A DNA stretch of 64,000 nucleotides from Brachynemurus nebulosus (Eukaryota; Arthropoda; Insecta; Neuroptera; Myrmeleontidae). Under the pieces are notes generated by a model. The model had not been told where the DNA came from. It saw only the letters and a list, made by a program, of their open reading frames with translations, and did no database searches. This document shows positions 12,738-24,084 of this stretch, piece by piece. Both the position numbers and the translations under genes were made by a program. How positions within the stretch are numbered: position 1 is the first letter of the stretch; each line of letters starts with the position of its first letter. The DNA is taken from positions 3,600,172-3,664,171 of the forward strand of contig JAPWDM010000001.1 of assembly GCA_035578155.1 (NCBI GenBank), given 5' to 3'.

Positions 12738-13355
12738 TTTTTTTTATGTTACAATTAATTTAAGGTTTATTTGGTTCATTAGTGTTTTGTTTAATTTTCA
12801 TTGCAAATTGCAATAGTAGTTACTGGTAACTCCTGCTACTATTGCCATGCAATTATTGAAATTAATATTGTAATGAATATTGAATGATTAATAATAAGAA
12901 AACTAATTCAATCAATTTTATTGTTGTTTCATTAAAATTTAAGAAAATTTTATGGTAATTGATAAAAAAGCCTTGTTTTACTTTTAAAAAAATAATCGTG
13001 TTATACTACGACTAAAAAATTAAGGGTGTCCGGCTTTTTTACCCAAATGTCCGGCTAAACTGACTGCTGTGTCCGGCTTTTCGGTTTTAAGATCTGGCAA
13101 CCCTACATACGGTTTACATACTTACAGTAACAAAAAATTTTCAATTATTTCGTAAGTGACAACATGACCACTTTACCCACCTTGGGTTGGTAAAGTGGTA
13201 TAGTAATTTTAATATTAAAAATTAACATTACTTATATAAAATTAACTTTTTAATTTTTACATGAAATTATAATTTTTAATCAAACATATTACAATTCGCT
13301 ACTAATTAGTAATCATAAAAGCAGTTTTAATTATCTAAGGTAGTCAAGATGGTAA

Positions 13356-13538
13356 CTATTCATTTTTAAGACAAAATTCACAAGTAAAGTCATCATCTTC
13401 CTCACAGCAACCAGAGCAGATTTCATGGGCATATCGTACGTCGTATCCAAGCATCTTCTGGTTTTGATTTCGGCCATAATTCTGGTACCACCACCGGATC
13501 CACTGGGCCACTTTACCTTTATACATAGTGGGCCACAT
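13356..13538 (-). pseudogene. Pogo-like transposase C-terminal zinc-finger remnant
   Basis: A 60-residue fragment with W-I-R-W, H-E-I-C-S-G-C, an acidic E-E-D-D-D run and F-T-C-E-F-C. Pogo/jerky-type transposases carry a C-terminal Cys/His finger of the form W-x-x-C...C-x3-W-x-H-x2-C. One expected Cys is replaced by Trp and the N-terminal catalytic domain is missing, so this is a dead remnant. It lies between two younger insertions, inside the pogo-like element 10191-16242. The Met start has no significance. Confidence 0.6.
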
Positions 13539-14079
13539 TACCCAAAACTAAGTACAATGGGAAAACTGAAATAAGTCCTGTCCCAACGTATGATTCGTAA
13601 TTTTTTATTATAAAATTAATTACTTCAGAACTACAATAGACACAGGGTATATTCACAGAAACCAAGTATTTATAATACAATATATTTTATAGAATATTTC
13701 TAAGTTCTTACCTTAGATCAAAGGGCACAAGAAACACTTTTTTTTAAATAAAATATTCTAAATAACACCTAACGAGTTCAGGGCCGCGCCAAGGGACATT
13801 TGCGCTGGGGTGCAAGACAAAAATTGCCGCCCCTAAAACGCCAAACTTATTTGTAATACATTTTTGATAATAAAATATATGTCACCCGGCTACCAGTTGA
13901 CTTACTATATATACTTACTTTAATGAAATGCATAAAATATTATAAAATATTTAGGATTATAAATGGAATAAAACACTTAAACTTTTTTTAACAATTTAGT
14001 TCGCATAAATTTCTAGAACAAGTAAATAAAAATAAATAATTTTACACAAAAAAAAACGAATAGTAACAATTTTAAAATT

Positions 14080-14465
14080 TTATATAAAATTCACTTTCCT
14101 TGCCTTTTTTATTGCAAATTCATTTATTAAATCTGACATGTCAATATCTGCAGCAATTTTGTTTTCTATGCTAATTAAACTTAAATGCGATATTCTTTCC
14201 TGTGACATACTAGATCTTAAATAATTTTTTATTAACTTAAGTTTCGAAAAACTTCTCTCACCAGATGCCACTGTCACGGGTATTGTCAAAAATATTCTTA
14301 ATGCAATTGTCATATTCGGAAACATTGTAGTAAGATCATTAGAAACTGTTAATGCATTCATGTCGGGATTAATATATGTTAAAAGAGTTTCTATTTCATC
14401 ACATAAATCTAACGCATTTATATCAGATTCGTTCCGCAGAGCCCAAAAGGGGATGTTTTTTACTT
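14080..14465 (-). pseudogene. hAT transposase C-terminal dimerisation domain (ZMYM1-like)
   Basis: An open frame of about 128 codons without stop. The core reads L-T-I-P-V-T-V-A-S-G-E-R-S-F-S-K-L-K, then I-K-N-Y-L-R, then a short Q-E-R / L-S-L-I-S-I-E segment and a basic K-A-R-K tail. This is the hAT C-terminal dimerisation region in the form found in ZMYM1/TTF-type hAT proteins. In the family this region mediates transposase multimerisation. The frame opens after a stop upstream, so it is a fragment; a Met at 14361 is only the first in-frame ATG. A related fragment lies at 55892-56185. Confidence 0.85.
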
Positions 14466-14684
14466 AAATTTCTGAGAAACGAAATAATGTAACTTTTCCA
14501 AGAAAAAAGTATGGAGTGCTCTAATTTAAAGAACATCCATAAATCTTATCTTATCCTAAGTGGAATAAGCAATATCGAGAGAACATGTATATTTTAAACG
14601 AAATTGCTTGCAGATGTGGATAAGCAAATATTGAAAATAAAATTTATAATAAAAAAAAAAAGAAATAATAAATTAGGTTTAAGA

Positions 14685-15379
14685 CAGGGGTGGCCAACCC
14701 AAATGATCTTGCGGGCCACTTTGCAAGCACATCATGACTCCGCGGGCCGCATATAAAATTATGTGTTCCTATATACCGTGTGAGTTTTTGAGAGTTGCCA
14801 TTTTTATTACAGCCAAACCGTTGATTTAATCGAAAAACTGTTCAAATAAGAGTTGTAGATATCGACGGGGGCAACCGATTGCTATAGTCAGGAGCTTTAT
14901 AACTCTTATGGTTTTCGAGCTATGATACAAATTTATAAATTTTTAAATGAGACTATATATAAATTTTTCGATAAAACTGATCTAATGCATTAATTAATAA
15001 CATAAATGAGGAAAAAAAATTTTTTTACCCAAGTTTAATTTTTGTATTTATTTTTAAATTTATCAATTATAGGCGGTAAAAATATGCATATGTACTTAAG
15101 GCTACTTCAACCGACAGTGTTATTTTTAGTTACATTTCTATTACATCCAAGAAAAGAATCTTTTCCAGTACCATTTCTATCATACAAATTTGGCTGTAGT
15201 AAAAATGGTAACTCTCAAAAAACTCACATGGTATTATGTATTTTTTTAAAACATTGTTTTTCACTACCTTGACCACTATAAAATAAATATATTTTGTATA
15301 AGTGTGATGAATCTCGGGGGCCAAAAAAAATTCTAGGCGGGCCACATGCGGCCCGCGGGCCGCGGGTTGGCCACCCCTG
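14685..15379. mobile_element. hAT MITE with exact 8-bp TSD GTTTAAGA
   Basis: CAGGGGTGGCCAACC begins it and GGTTGGCCACCCCTG ends it; GTTTAAGA flanks both sides. GCGGGCC motifs repeat just inside both ends. It is nested in the hAT element 13779-15946 and itself contains a second inverted-repeat unit. Confidence 0.92.
14774..15232. mobile_element. Inverted-repeat element nested inside the hAT MITE
   Basis: ATACCGTGTGAGTTTTTGAG and the following ATTTTTATTACAGCCAAA at the left reappear inverted at the right, giving arms of about 45 bp well inside the outer hAT termini. It is either a separate MITE inserted in the hAT MITE or an internal fold of it. Confidence 0.6.
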
Positions 15380-16032
15380 GTTTAAGATATCAACCAAATA
15401 GGAAAAAGAAGATAAAATAAAAATGTTGGTTTTAAAACCAAACAATTAAAATCTTAAACTCTTTTATTATATTTCGACTGTCCAATACAGTGTTTACCAA
15501 GTCTTATTTAAAAGAATAATATTTTACTGAGAGATCCTCAGTCATCAATTTTTAGTTTGTTTTGTTTACTAATCGTCACGTACTTATACAACGTAACGCA
15601 ACGAAAACTAAACAATTTTAAAGATTGATAAATGTTTTATGTGTAGAATTCAACGACGGTTTTTATAAAATTAAAGCGTGCAAGAACATATTCGATCCCG
15701 ATCCCGTTTGATCTCGCCGATTACCGCGCAAATGATTGTTGTGGCTGGTCGACAATCGGAATAATCGGATTAGCGACGGGTCACAACAATCATAATAGAC
15801 AAGTATTTAAGCAAAATGCGAGTAACATTTAGTGTCATCAAAATTACCACATAAAAATAGTAATAATTTTATATTTTATTTGCCGCCCCCAAAGCCTGCC
15901 GCCGGGGTACTAGGCACCCCTAACACCCCCGCTTGGCGCGGCCCTGAACGAGTTGATATACACCATGACACTATATAAATTGTCAATCTATCATTTAAAC
16001 TAGATGACAGCTTTTAGTTCAGTTGCAAACTA

Positions 16033-16194
16033 CACGGAGAGAAAATTCCTATAAAAATTACTGTGCTCATACTACAATCGACGTGTAACAGGCGAACATA
16101 TCCAATTTTACCGTACAAAAATTGAATATGTTCGCCTGTTACACGTCGATTGTAGTATGAGCACAGTAATTTTTATAGGAATTTTCTTTCCGTG
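16033..16194. mobile_element. Near-perfect hairpin MITE, CACGG ends, TA flanks
   Basis: Arms of nearly 80 bp (CACGGAGAGAAAATTCC inward) pair almost perfectly around a loop of a few bases, with TA on both sides. A degenerate relative is at 63138-63293, and the 1.5-kb element at 50950-52505 shares the CACGG(A)n end. High arm identity suggests recent origin or gene conversion between arms. Confidence 0.85.
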
Positions 16195-16244
16195 TAGTAA
16201 TGGCCACTTTACCTGCCTGGGCCACTATGGTGAGCCTTCTCCTA

Positions 16245-17102
16245 GATAGGAAATCGAAAAATACTGGAAACGTTTACGATTTGCAAAGGTAAATTTTTTA
16301 TGGATCACATTACTAACCATTCCTTTTAATGAACTTTTTAGGTCATTAGCGCTTTCAGTGTTACAGAATCCCTAACATGATAAGTTTAAAAACAATATAT
16401 ATATACATAGATATATATGTACACTGGTAAGGGGTACTAAATATAATTGGATATGGAGAACATTAATTGCACCTACTGTCAAACAGTCTAGTGACTTTTG
16501 TTGAACTGTTGGTGGTACAAAACAGAGAGTTGAGTACATACGTGTGTGTTTATATCTATCAAACAAAGATAATGTTCCTCTAACTTAACTTACTACCAAT
16601 GTGATATATGAATGTTTTGTGTGGTAGAGAGAGAGAGATGAATGCAATAAATACATATATGAAAAGTAATTCTGCGTGTAATTAAGCGAACAAGAAACTT
16701 TACACCTTTGTTTGAGAACCGTAAACATAAATTTTAAAAGGATATAACACATACAGTGTACCATGTAAACGTGGATTTATATATAATACAATGGGAAATG
16801 TAAAAAGGTATTACAACACATATTATAGACATATCCACAAAATTTACCCAAGACACTACACACTATGTAGTGCAGCGACAGTAATGTTGTTGAATCTTGA
16901 AAAGTTATGCCTACAGATACAATCTGCAATGGGCCAAATAAAAAAAATGTTGCAAAAATATATTTTTATAAATATAGAAAAAATTTTCATCATGTCATTG
17001 CGTTTTGGAGTTAATTCTTTCTTTTTTTAAGTAAAATAAGTTATTTAAACGATTACAGTAACGTAGAAAAGTAAAATAACATTAACAAATATGATAATAG
17101 CA
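16245..17102. other. No gene recognised
   Basis: AT-rich sequence. Open frames of 64 and 79 codons show no domain. Confidence 0.45.
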
Positions 17103-17405
<303 letters not shown>

Positions 17406-17534
17406 GTTACAGTGGCAACAAGTAAGTACATAATGAAGGACTTCATGCATGAGCCGCGTTTATGGTAGAGTAGACTTGCTAGGAGATCACTAAAAGAAAA
17501 AAGAATTCACAAAGTCAAATTATGTCTTGGCAAC

Positions 17535-17880
17535 GATTAATATCGACAATCTCTTAAGCATAAGAGAAGTGCTTAGAAGCCATTCTTTAATTTTATATAG
17601 AATTCTTGTATCCTGGAATCATTCTCACTATATTAGTTGGAATAATATTTGGTGGTGTAATATGAAATGTCGTTTTCCGACCATTTGATCGGGCATGTAA
17701 TTCAGATAAATATCGACACTTTCTTAAGCATTAGAGAAATGCTTAAAAGCCATTCTTTCATTTTAAATAGAATTTTGGTAGCTTGGAGTCATTTCCGCAA
17801 TTAGTTGAAGTAACAATATTTAGTCGTGTAATACGAAATGTCGCTTTCCGACCATTTGGCTGAGCATAAATGTCTGCAGC
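17535..17880 (-). repeat. Two tandem ~170-bp monomers
   Basis: TATCGACA...CTTAAGCAT, AAGCCATTCTTT, and GTAATA(T/C)GAAATGTCG(T/C)TTTCCGACCATTTG recur with a 170-bp period. The same monomer, reverse complemented, makes up the interrupted array at 50850-53885. Confidence 0.8.
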
Positions 17881-18060
17881 AAGGAACCACGCCATTTTCC
17901 TTTTTAAAATTAAAATTTTTTGGACCTATTGTGCTAGTCATGTGCTATCATGTGCCGTAAATAAAAAAACTAAATCCAGAAAATTGCGTTTTTCACAACC
18001 AAAAACTATTTTGGGGGCTAAAGTTAGCCCCACCGTTTTCTTTTTTTAAAACAATAAATG

Positions 18061-18576
18061 CTGTATTGTACTATGTAAACAGAGTAAACAACTGTAAACT
18101 AAGGTACACACGTAAAGGGTCATAAATTACATGTAATTTATCAATATCATTACTAAAAAAGAAAAGTGAAGTATCTAGATTTAAAAATTTTAAAAATTAA
18201 GTAAGAAATGGGAGTTCCCAAAAGAAATATACATGCAAAATTAAATTTCCATTTAAAAAAAGAAGGAAGAATATATAGTGCTCTGTGTTTAATTTGTAAA
18301 AAAAACTTATCTACTATGTCCACCTGAAAGACTACAAAGACTGAAGTTTTCATTTTTCAGTTCAAAATAAATATGAAGTTATAAAACAAACATTCTTGTA
18401 TTTTGCTTATTGATGTGATTCTTTGATTATTACAATTTACAATCTAATTTTTAATCTGATTACGTTGTTTAAGCTGTTTACATATTAACTTCCAAAAAAT
18501 ATGTTGTAAACAGAAGTCATCTTTACGTGTAAACTGTGCCTGTAAACACTGTAAACAGTTTACGCGTCCATCACTG
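18061..18576 (+). mobile_element. hAT-like relic (approximate limits)
   Basis: The right end rc(CAGTGATGGACGCGTAAAC) resembles a hAT terminus and the left has a weak counterpart (CTGTATTGTAC...TGTAAAC). TGTAAAC and CGTAAAG motifs cluster at both ends. No matching 8-bp flanks were found. It contains a BED-like finger fragment, which supports a hAT origin. Confidence 0.45.
18208..18327 (+). pseudogene. BED-type zinc-finger remnant of a hAT transposase
   Basis: About 39 residues ending before a stop, with A-L-C-L-I-C-K-K-N-L-S-T. In a different frame just upstream the sequence reads S-E-V-S-R-F-K-N-F-K, matching the usual S-x-V-W-x-F-F start of a BED finger, so a frameshift separates the two halves. 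The second half of the finger (H-x3-H) is missing. BED fingers bind DNA at the N terminus of hAT transposases. Confidence 0.45.
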
Positions 18577-18635
18577 TACTGGTTTAAACAGTAAAACGAC
18601 ATTGTCAGCCAATAGTATTAATACCAACTCGGACC

Positions 18636-19030
18636 TATAGTACTATATCTAAATACGTTCTCTAAGCAGGGTACAGCTGAGCCGGTTAACAGGTATACTC
18701 ACGGGGCATAACGTCCTGAGGAAGCACCTGCATATCATGGGATTAGTGGAGAGTCCTCTCTGCCGAAGGTGCGGCTTGGAGGACGAATCTTCGTTCCATG
18801 TTTTATGCTCTTGCGAAGCATTGTCATCCTTGAGATGCAAGTATCTGGGATCTCCAATACTGAGTTCCGAGGACATCAGGATTGCATAGCGTAGTGCAAT
18901 CCTGAGTTTCTATGAGGGACTGGGTATTAGCTAGTCCCTTTTGGATGCCGTGGGTACAATGGGCCCGTATTTGGTGGCCTACGTGCAACGGGAGCTTTGA
19001 ATCCCGGCCCACTTATAGCACTCATTCATT
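18636..19030 (+). mobile_element. 5'-truncated LINE insertion with 11-bp TSD
   Basis: CAACTCGGACC occurs immediately before (18625-18635) and after (19031-19041) the insertion. The insert contains the end of a non-LTR ORF, a short 3' UTR and a CATT-type tail. Truncation at the 5' side with a flanking direct duplication is the signature of target-primed reverse transcription. Confidence 0.8.
18653..18934 (+). pseudogene. Non-LTR retrotransposon ORF2 C terminus
   Basis: Reads L-T-G-H-N...H-L-H-I-M-G-L, then C-R-R-C-G-L-E-D-E-S-S-F-H-V-L-C-S-C-E, the CCHC-like tail found after the RNase H domain of R1/Loa/Jockey-type ORF2 proteins. An in-frame TAG at 18887 interrupts it; without it the frame would run to a second TAG at 18932. 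No RT or endonuclease part remains. Confidence 0.75.
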
Positions 19031-19041
19031 CAACTCGGACC

Positions 19042-19874
19042 AAAGAAGACTGAATATCTCTGATAAATGAATTTCTTTTAAAATATAATTAAAATATGAT
19101 TAAAATATGATTATTGATCTAAACGCCACTTGAAACTTGAGTATTCCCAAAGTGGCATCAAATTACTCGACATCCAGCGACAAAAACTTGGTTTCATAAG
19201 AATAAGGAACCAAATCTGTTCAAATAATGAAATTTTTAGTATCAAGTCTATTAATCGCTCATTTCACACATGGACAATAGTAAAACATAATCATTTTTTA
19301 AACATCTAAGAACATAAAATTGCATGTAAGATTGTATCGGTCATTACATTGAAAACTGACAATAGTGTAATAGATATTTTTTTAATCAAACGGAAGAGTT
19401 GTTTATCAAATAAAGAAATATATATATACCTATCTTGTCGTCCGTGAAGATAAAAAAAAAACTCAAGCAACCCCTTATTGTTCCAAAGGAAAGAGAAAAA
19501 AAACAACGTATATATTTTGATAAGGGTTGAAATACAGTTTTTTAATGATACATATCAAGCGGTAGTAGGACGTCGTATCATCGAACAACAGTGACCTCTC
19601 GATTTCCGCCCCAATAGTTTCATTTACGTGTCAGGTGGTAAATATAAAGAAACATAAAATATAGATGCGTCTAATTGAGTTATGATTTTACATACATCCA
19701 CATACCAGTAAGCTAGAAGTACAAACCTACACAGTGGCCTTAGATATATGGAAATAAACATAGAAATAAAATTGTATCCTTCCATTTATGCGTTCTATTG
19801 GTGCTCTGGATCAGTTTTATCAACAAATTAATATATATTTTCATTTAAAAAGGTATTTTTTATGCCATATAAGC
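19042..19874. other. No gene recognised
   Basis: AT-rich spacer with no repeat pairing that I could find. Confidence 0.4.
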
Positions 19875-20456
19875 CATTTTTTCTGCTCCATTTCTATAGC
19901 TTACAAGAATAGGGCAAAAAGTCGAGAATTTCCAAAAAATTCTGAAAATTTGTCAGTATTCTCACGTTACTCTAATTGTCTTAAACTATTTTCCATGAAA
20001 AAGTTCTCGAATAACTCAAACAGTTCGATTATATCGACACAGTGACCGCCTAGTTAACTAACCTTAGACTTAATATTAGGAAATTGAGCAAAAACAGGCC
20101 AATTAAATTGTTTTACGTCGATATGAAATCCGTAAACAAAATTTTAATATATTTTATTTTTTACCATCTTTTCGCTAAATTTTAACCCCCAACCATCCCT
20201 GTTGATTTAATATGAACAAAGATAGCTCTTTGATAAAGAGCAATATTGCCAATTTAAGCTTTTGCTCTATCTCTTACCGATTTCAAGATATTTGAAAAAC
20301 TAAATTTTACCCCAATTTCTGAAGGGCGATTTCAGCCCTTAAAAACTTTTTTTAGCAGCAACTGATACTTTTTATGTTATTAGGTAGTCACCTTTTACGC
20401 ACTGACAAAGTTTCAGATTTTTTCCTTGTAAGCTATAGAAAGGGAGTAGGAAAATG
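19875..20456. mobile_element. TIR element related to one arm of the 24-25 kb palindrome
   Basis: CTCCATTTCTATAGCTTACA near the left is inverted near the right (TGTAAGCTATAGAAAGGGAG). Its interior (TAATTGTCTTAAACTATTTTCC ... GCTCTATCTCTTACCG) is colinear with 24905-25330. It shows the same sequence family in single-arm form with its own ends. No coding sequence. Confidence 0.6.
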
Positions 20457-20771
20457 AGTAGATACAATAGTGACATGACATCGTCCTCTCTGATCAATTA
20501 ATTCCATTGAAAAACGGTTTTAAAACAGATACTGAGATAATATGAGTTCATTTTAATTTTGGTTTTTCGATTTGTAAAATTTTGGTTTAATTATTTACTC
20601 GAGAAATTAATTTCCTTTCGACAGCGCATCTTCTAATTATTGTTAAAATTCGTATACATGTTTAAACAGATTTACCGGTTTACTATGCAAAATTGTAGGT
20701 ATTTCAATTGAATAATATAACAAAAATAGTCAATATTTTTATTCTAAAATTTACATATTCAGTGTTGTTAA

Positions 20772-21648
20772 GGGGGACCACTAGTGTGACATTTTTAAAA
20801 AAAAAATCGAGTTTGCATAGTTCGATAATCTGAACCTTTAAAAATAACATACTAAAATTTCAAGTGCATATCTCAAATAGTTTTTGAGTTACAGCCATCT
20901 GAAGAGGGGATTCTGATTTTCATTGTTAACTTTGAGGTATTGAGAAATGTATGAAAGTTGATAGTTCGGGAGTTTCTGGACGTGGCTGCCAGTCACATGT
21001 TGTGGAGCAGCTAGACCCTGGCGCATTTAAATGACTTATCTAGTTTTACTATGACCCTTATAGTGAGTACATTGCAAATAATTTTAGTAAAAATTCTCAG
21101 TGATTAAAACTAAAAGGTAAGGTAAAGAAAAACTACATTTTTCAAATTTGCTGCAGTTGTAACTCGAAGACAAATCATCCGATCGATTTGATTGTTATTT
21201 CAACTTCTGTATATGTTTCTTCGTACCCTGAACCTCCAGTTTTGCGATTGAATAAAAAATGTAATTCTGGCAGGCCAAAAATCATCAAATTTTCACCCAA
21301 ATTTGAATTTTTTTTTAAAACTCTGCCATTTTGTTAAATTTAATTTTTTTTTTTTCGATTGAGGTTCACGGCACGAGCAATACCTTCTAGTTTAATAAAA
21401 TTTTTTTTTTTTATTTCCAGCACTGTGATGGTCGCTATCACTGCAGCAGAAGGACTTTTTTTCAGAGCCTTGAGAGATTGCGAATAACTCGCTGAATTTT
21501 CAATTTTTCGGTCCAAAAATTTTATTATGTATTTATTATATATTCGTAAATATATCCTTAAAATATTAAAACATTCCGTGCAGTAGTTTTCTTTTAAAAA
21601 ATTCCCAAAAATTCCCTTTTTTTCAGCCGGTCACACTAGTGGTCCCCC
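20772..21648. mobile_element. Kolobok-like element, TTAA target
   Basis: Ends are GGGGGACCACTAGTGTGAC and the inverse, directly flanked by TTAA on both sides. Purine-rich, G-rich termini with a TTAA duplication match the Kolobok superfamily more closely than piggyBac. No transposase ORF is present. Confidence 0.75.
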
Positions 21649-21652
21649 TTAA

Positions 21653-22620
21653 TTTTAACTGGTTCATCATTTTGTTCACATCCACTCAACCTCGTTTAAT
21701 GAATGAATAATAATTTATAGATTAACTGAGTTTTAATTCATTACTAGAAAATTGGTTAATTTTACGATAAATACCAAACTATAATTCAATGTTGCAACTT
21801 ACAATTGATCATAAATTAAACAGTGTAACATTTATGACATAAAAGTGTTAAACTAAAGATTTTATAGTGATTTATTTTACACTTGATTTATTTCCATTTA
21901 TCCGAATACGTCCCAATAGTATTATCAAGATGTAAAAATTTATATTAACGTTACATTTATAGACAAAATGCTGTATGCTGTCTACCAATTTATTGATGAA
22001 ATAATTTCCTAATAATTTATATTGAAAATTAAGTTTCCGTTATACCAATATTCAAGTTAAGAAAAGATAACTTTTACCACAAAATTTACGGTAAATAAGG
22101 TTTATTGTGACCAAGATTTATAAAAGATAAGGAAATCATAACTTATTTTATGCTAAGGAAAGAAGCCCACAAATTTGAAAATACACTTATTTTTATCTCA
22201 AGTAATCTATAGTGGGATTAGCGGGAACAGTAACTTAGGAATTGAAAGGATGCAAACTCGGTAGCCGTCGACTTCCATATTTCTGAAATATTTACTCTAA
22301 CAATAAGTAAAAGAAATTGTCGATTCCTTATGCAGTTAATTTAACTGCCTTAACCGTCAAAGTAATTAATGTGTACTTTATTTATTCAAAGGCTTTTTAG
22401 ATAAATACATGGTTTTGTGAGTAATATGCCTAGTTCTCCTTGGATTCGTGGGTAGAATTAGGACTTTAGGAGTTAACAGAGGCAAAGACTAAAAAATTTT
22501 TATTGATGCAGGTAGGGGAGAGAAAAGCATGGTCATCCAAGAAGAATTCAGTATTCACCCCAGAAGGCTCCATGTACACTCAACAGATCTTCGGATCTGG
22601 GAAAACCAATTCAGTCATAA
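21653..22620. other. No gene recognised
   Basis: AT-rich spacer; the last ~120 bp may belong to the RT relic that follows, but no frame holds. Confidence 0.4.
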
Positions 22621-22740
22621 TTAGAAAAAACAGAAATATATACATATCTAGGCAGGAATATTAGTTATGAAAGAAATCAAAATGTAAAATATCTACTACA
22701 AATGCTAACATGTATAAATATTCGGCTAGTTAAAAATTAA
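22621..22740 (+). pseudogene. Possible RTE-type reverse transcriptase relic
   Basis: A short open stretch reads L-E-K-T-E-I-Y-T-Y-L-G-R-N-I-S, which resembles the Y-x-Y-L-G-x-x-I motif downstream of the RT catalytic centre in RTE and related LINEs. A stop lies directly before it and the resemblance fades within ~25 residues. Could be chance. Confidence 0.35.
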
Positions 22741-24084
22741 AGATGTCATAACTTTCTGTATTGTTAATTATTATATTTCTCCTTTTTTGTTCACATTGTA
22801 ATAATCTTGTGTATAGTTGTTAAGTCCCGGATTTAGGAGTCCGGATTATTACCTGCAATAATTCTAGAGCTATAAAGCAATTATACAGTTGTACCAACTT
22901 TAGATAAAACCAGAATTTACTTGGTTTTTATTATTCCGAAATTACGAGCCACCAGAATTTAGGTTTGGGTTAAGTAGTGTAATTAAATTTTACAATCGTT
23001 GCGGGCAATAATCCGGGCGCTTATACTAAACGGGACGTTTGTTTAATAAATGTTTTTTTTTACCTACACCACAATCCCCTCTTAAATTAATAGGTATACA
23101 GAATTAATTTTTTAACTTGGCATGTTTTTAAACGCATGAATCTATTCAAAATTAGATTAGCTTACTTTTTTAATTGTTGAATTGTACTTCGGAAATAAAG
23201 AAACCCTGCTAACATGCATTTGTAACTAAAAGAAAAAAATGTAAAAGGGGAATATGCGGACATTTTGCACGAACTAAATGGATGGAAATAAACCCTTCCG
23301 AATAAAATAATAAATAAATGTATTTTTATTCACATGAGGTATTCTGACCGAACTTTGAGGTGGCGGTTAGGGATGTAGTCAAGGGGGATAAAAAAATAAC
23401 AATTAGAAGTTGATTGCTCTTTCACAGTTTGTCATGTTTGATGGTTCATTCTTTGATATGTTAATTTTTGCTATTATTTCGATCACTGGTTGCTTGCTGG
23501 TTCCTAATACGTTTTTGGGTAAATTGAATATAATACATTTTTTTTTTCTAAAAAATATATAAAACAAAATATTTGTGAAATTAAAATTTATTGTAGTTGG
23601 TGATACCGAAAATATTCATGTTATAATGAACCAGATATTGAAATCTGTCGCTTTAAGCAAGAAATTAAGTAGAAGATAATTTAAACGACCTAACTACATG
23701 ACATTCTATTTTCCTTTCTATACAAATTATACACGTTAGTCAAAGTCAATTTATTTGGATTTGGAAAAGCATCAATTTTGGCATGATTTCATCTAACACG
23801 AAAAAGTTTTCTAGTATATGGAAACAAAAAAGTTTTAAATAGATAACGACAATAACTCTGGTGTCAATTCCCGATTTTCTTAATAAGCTGATATCCATTT
23901 GTCCCTTAAATTTCTTTTTAATCCTTCTCTTGGATACTTCTAAAGTAAATGGGCTTCTTGTATGTAGTATAACCATTTACGGCAGAAATCTAAGAAATGC
24001 GCACTCCAAAAAGTGCAACAAACACATCAAGTGAGAGCGGGAAGCCAACACATCGCTTACACACACGTACATGGCTTTTCTAAC
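22741..24084. other. No gene recognised
   Basis: AT-rich spacer. A 76-codon minus-strand frame at 23746-23976 has no recognisable domain. Confidence 0.4.

Larger units (their letters stand above)
13779..15946 (-). mobile_element. hAT element with exact 8-bp TSD AACGAGTT
   Basis: Ends CAGGGCCGCGCCAAG and CTTGGCGCGGCCCTG are an inverted pair, flanked on both sides by AACGAGTT. It encodes a hAT dimerisation domain on the minus strand (14080-14465) but lacks the catalytic DDE part and the BED finger. A second hAT MITE sits inside at 14685-15379. This is the best-supported hAT in the window because ends, TSD and coding remnant agree. Confidence 0.9.

Noticed and set aside
14774..15232. Treating the inner inverted repeat as proof of a separate insertion
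   Set aside because: No clear target duplication was found, so it is listed only as a probable nested unit.
18649..19012. Minus-strand frames of 62 and 75 codons
   Set aside because: They are antisense shadows of the LINE ORF tail on the plus strand.
20768..21652. piggyBac for the TTAA element
   Set aside because: Purine-rich GGGGGACC ends fit Kolobok better; without a transposase this remains provisional.
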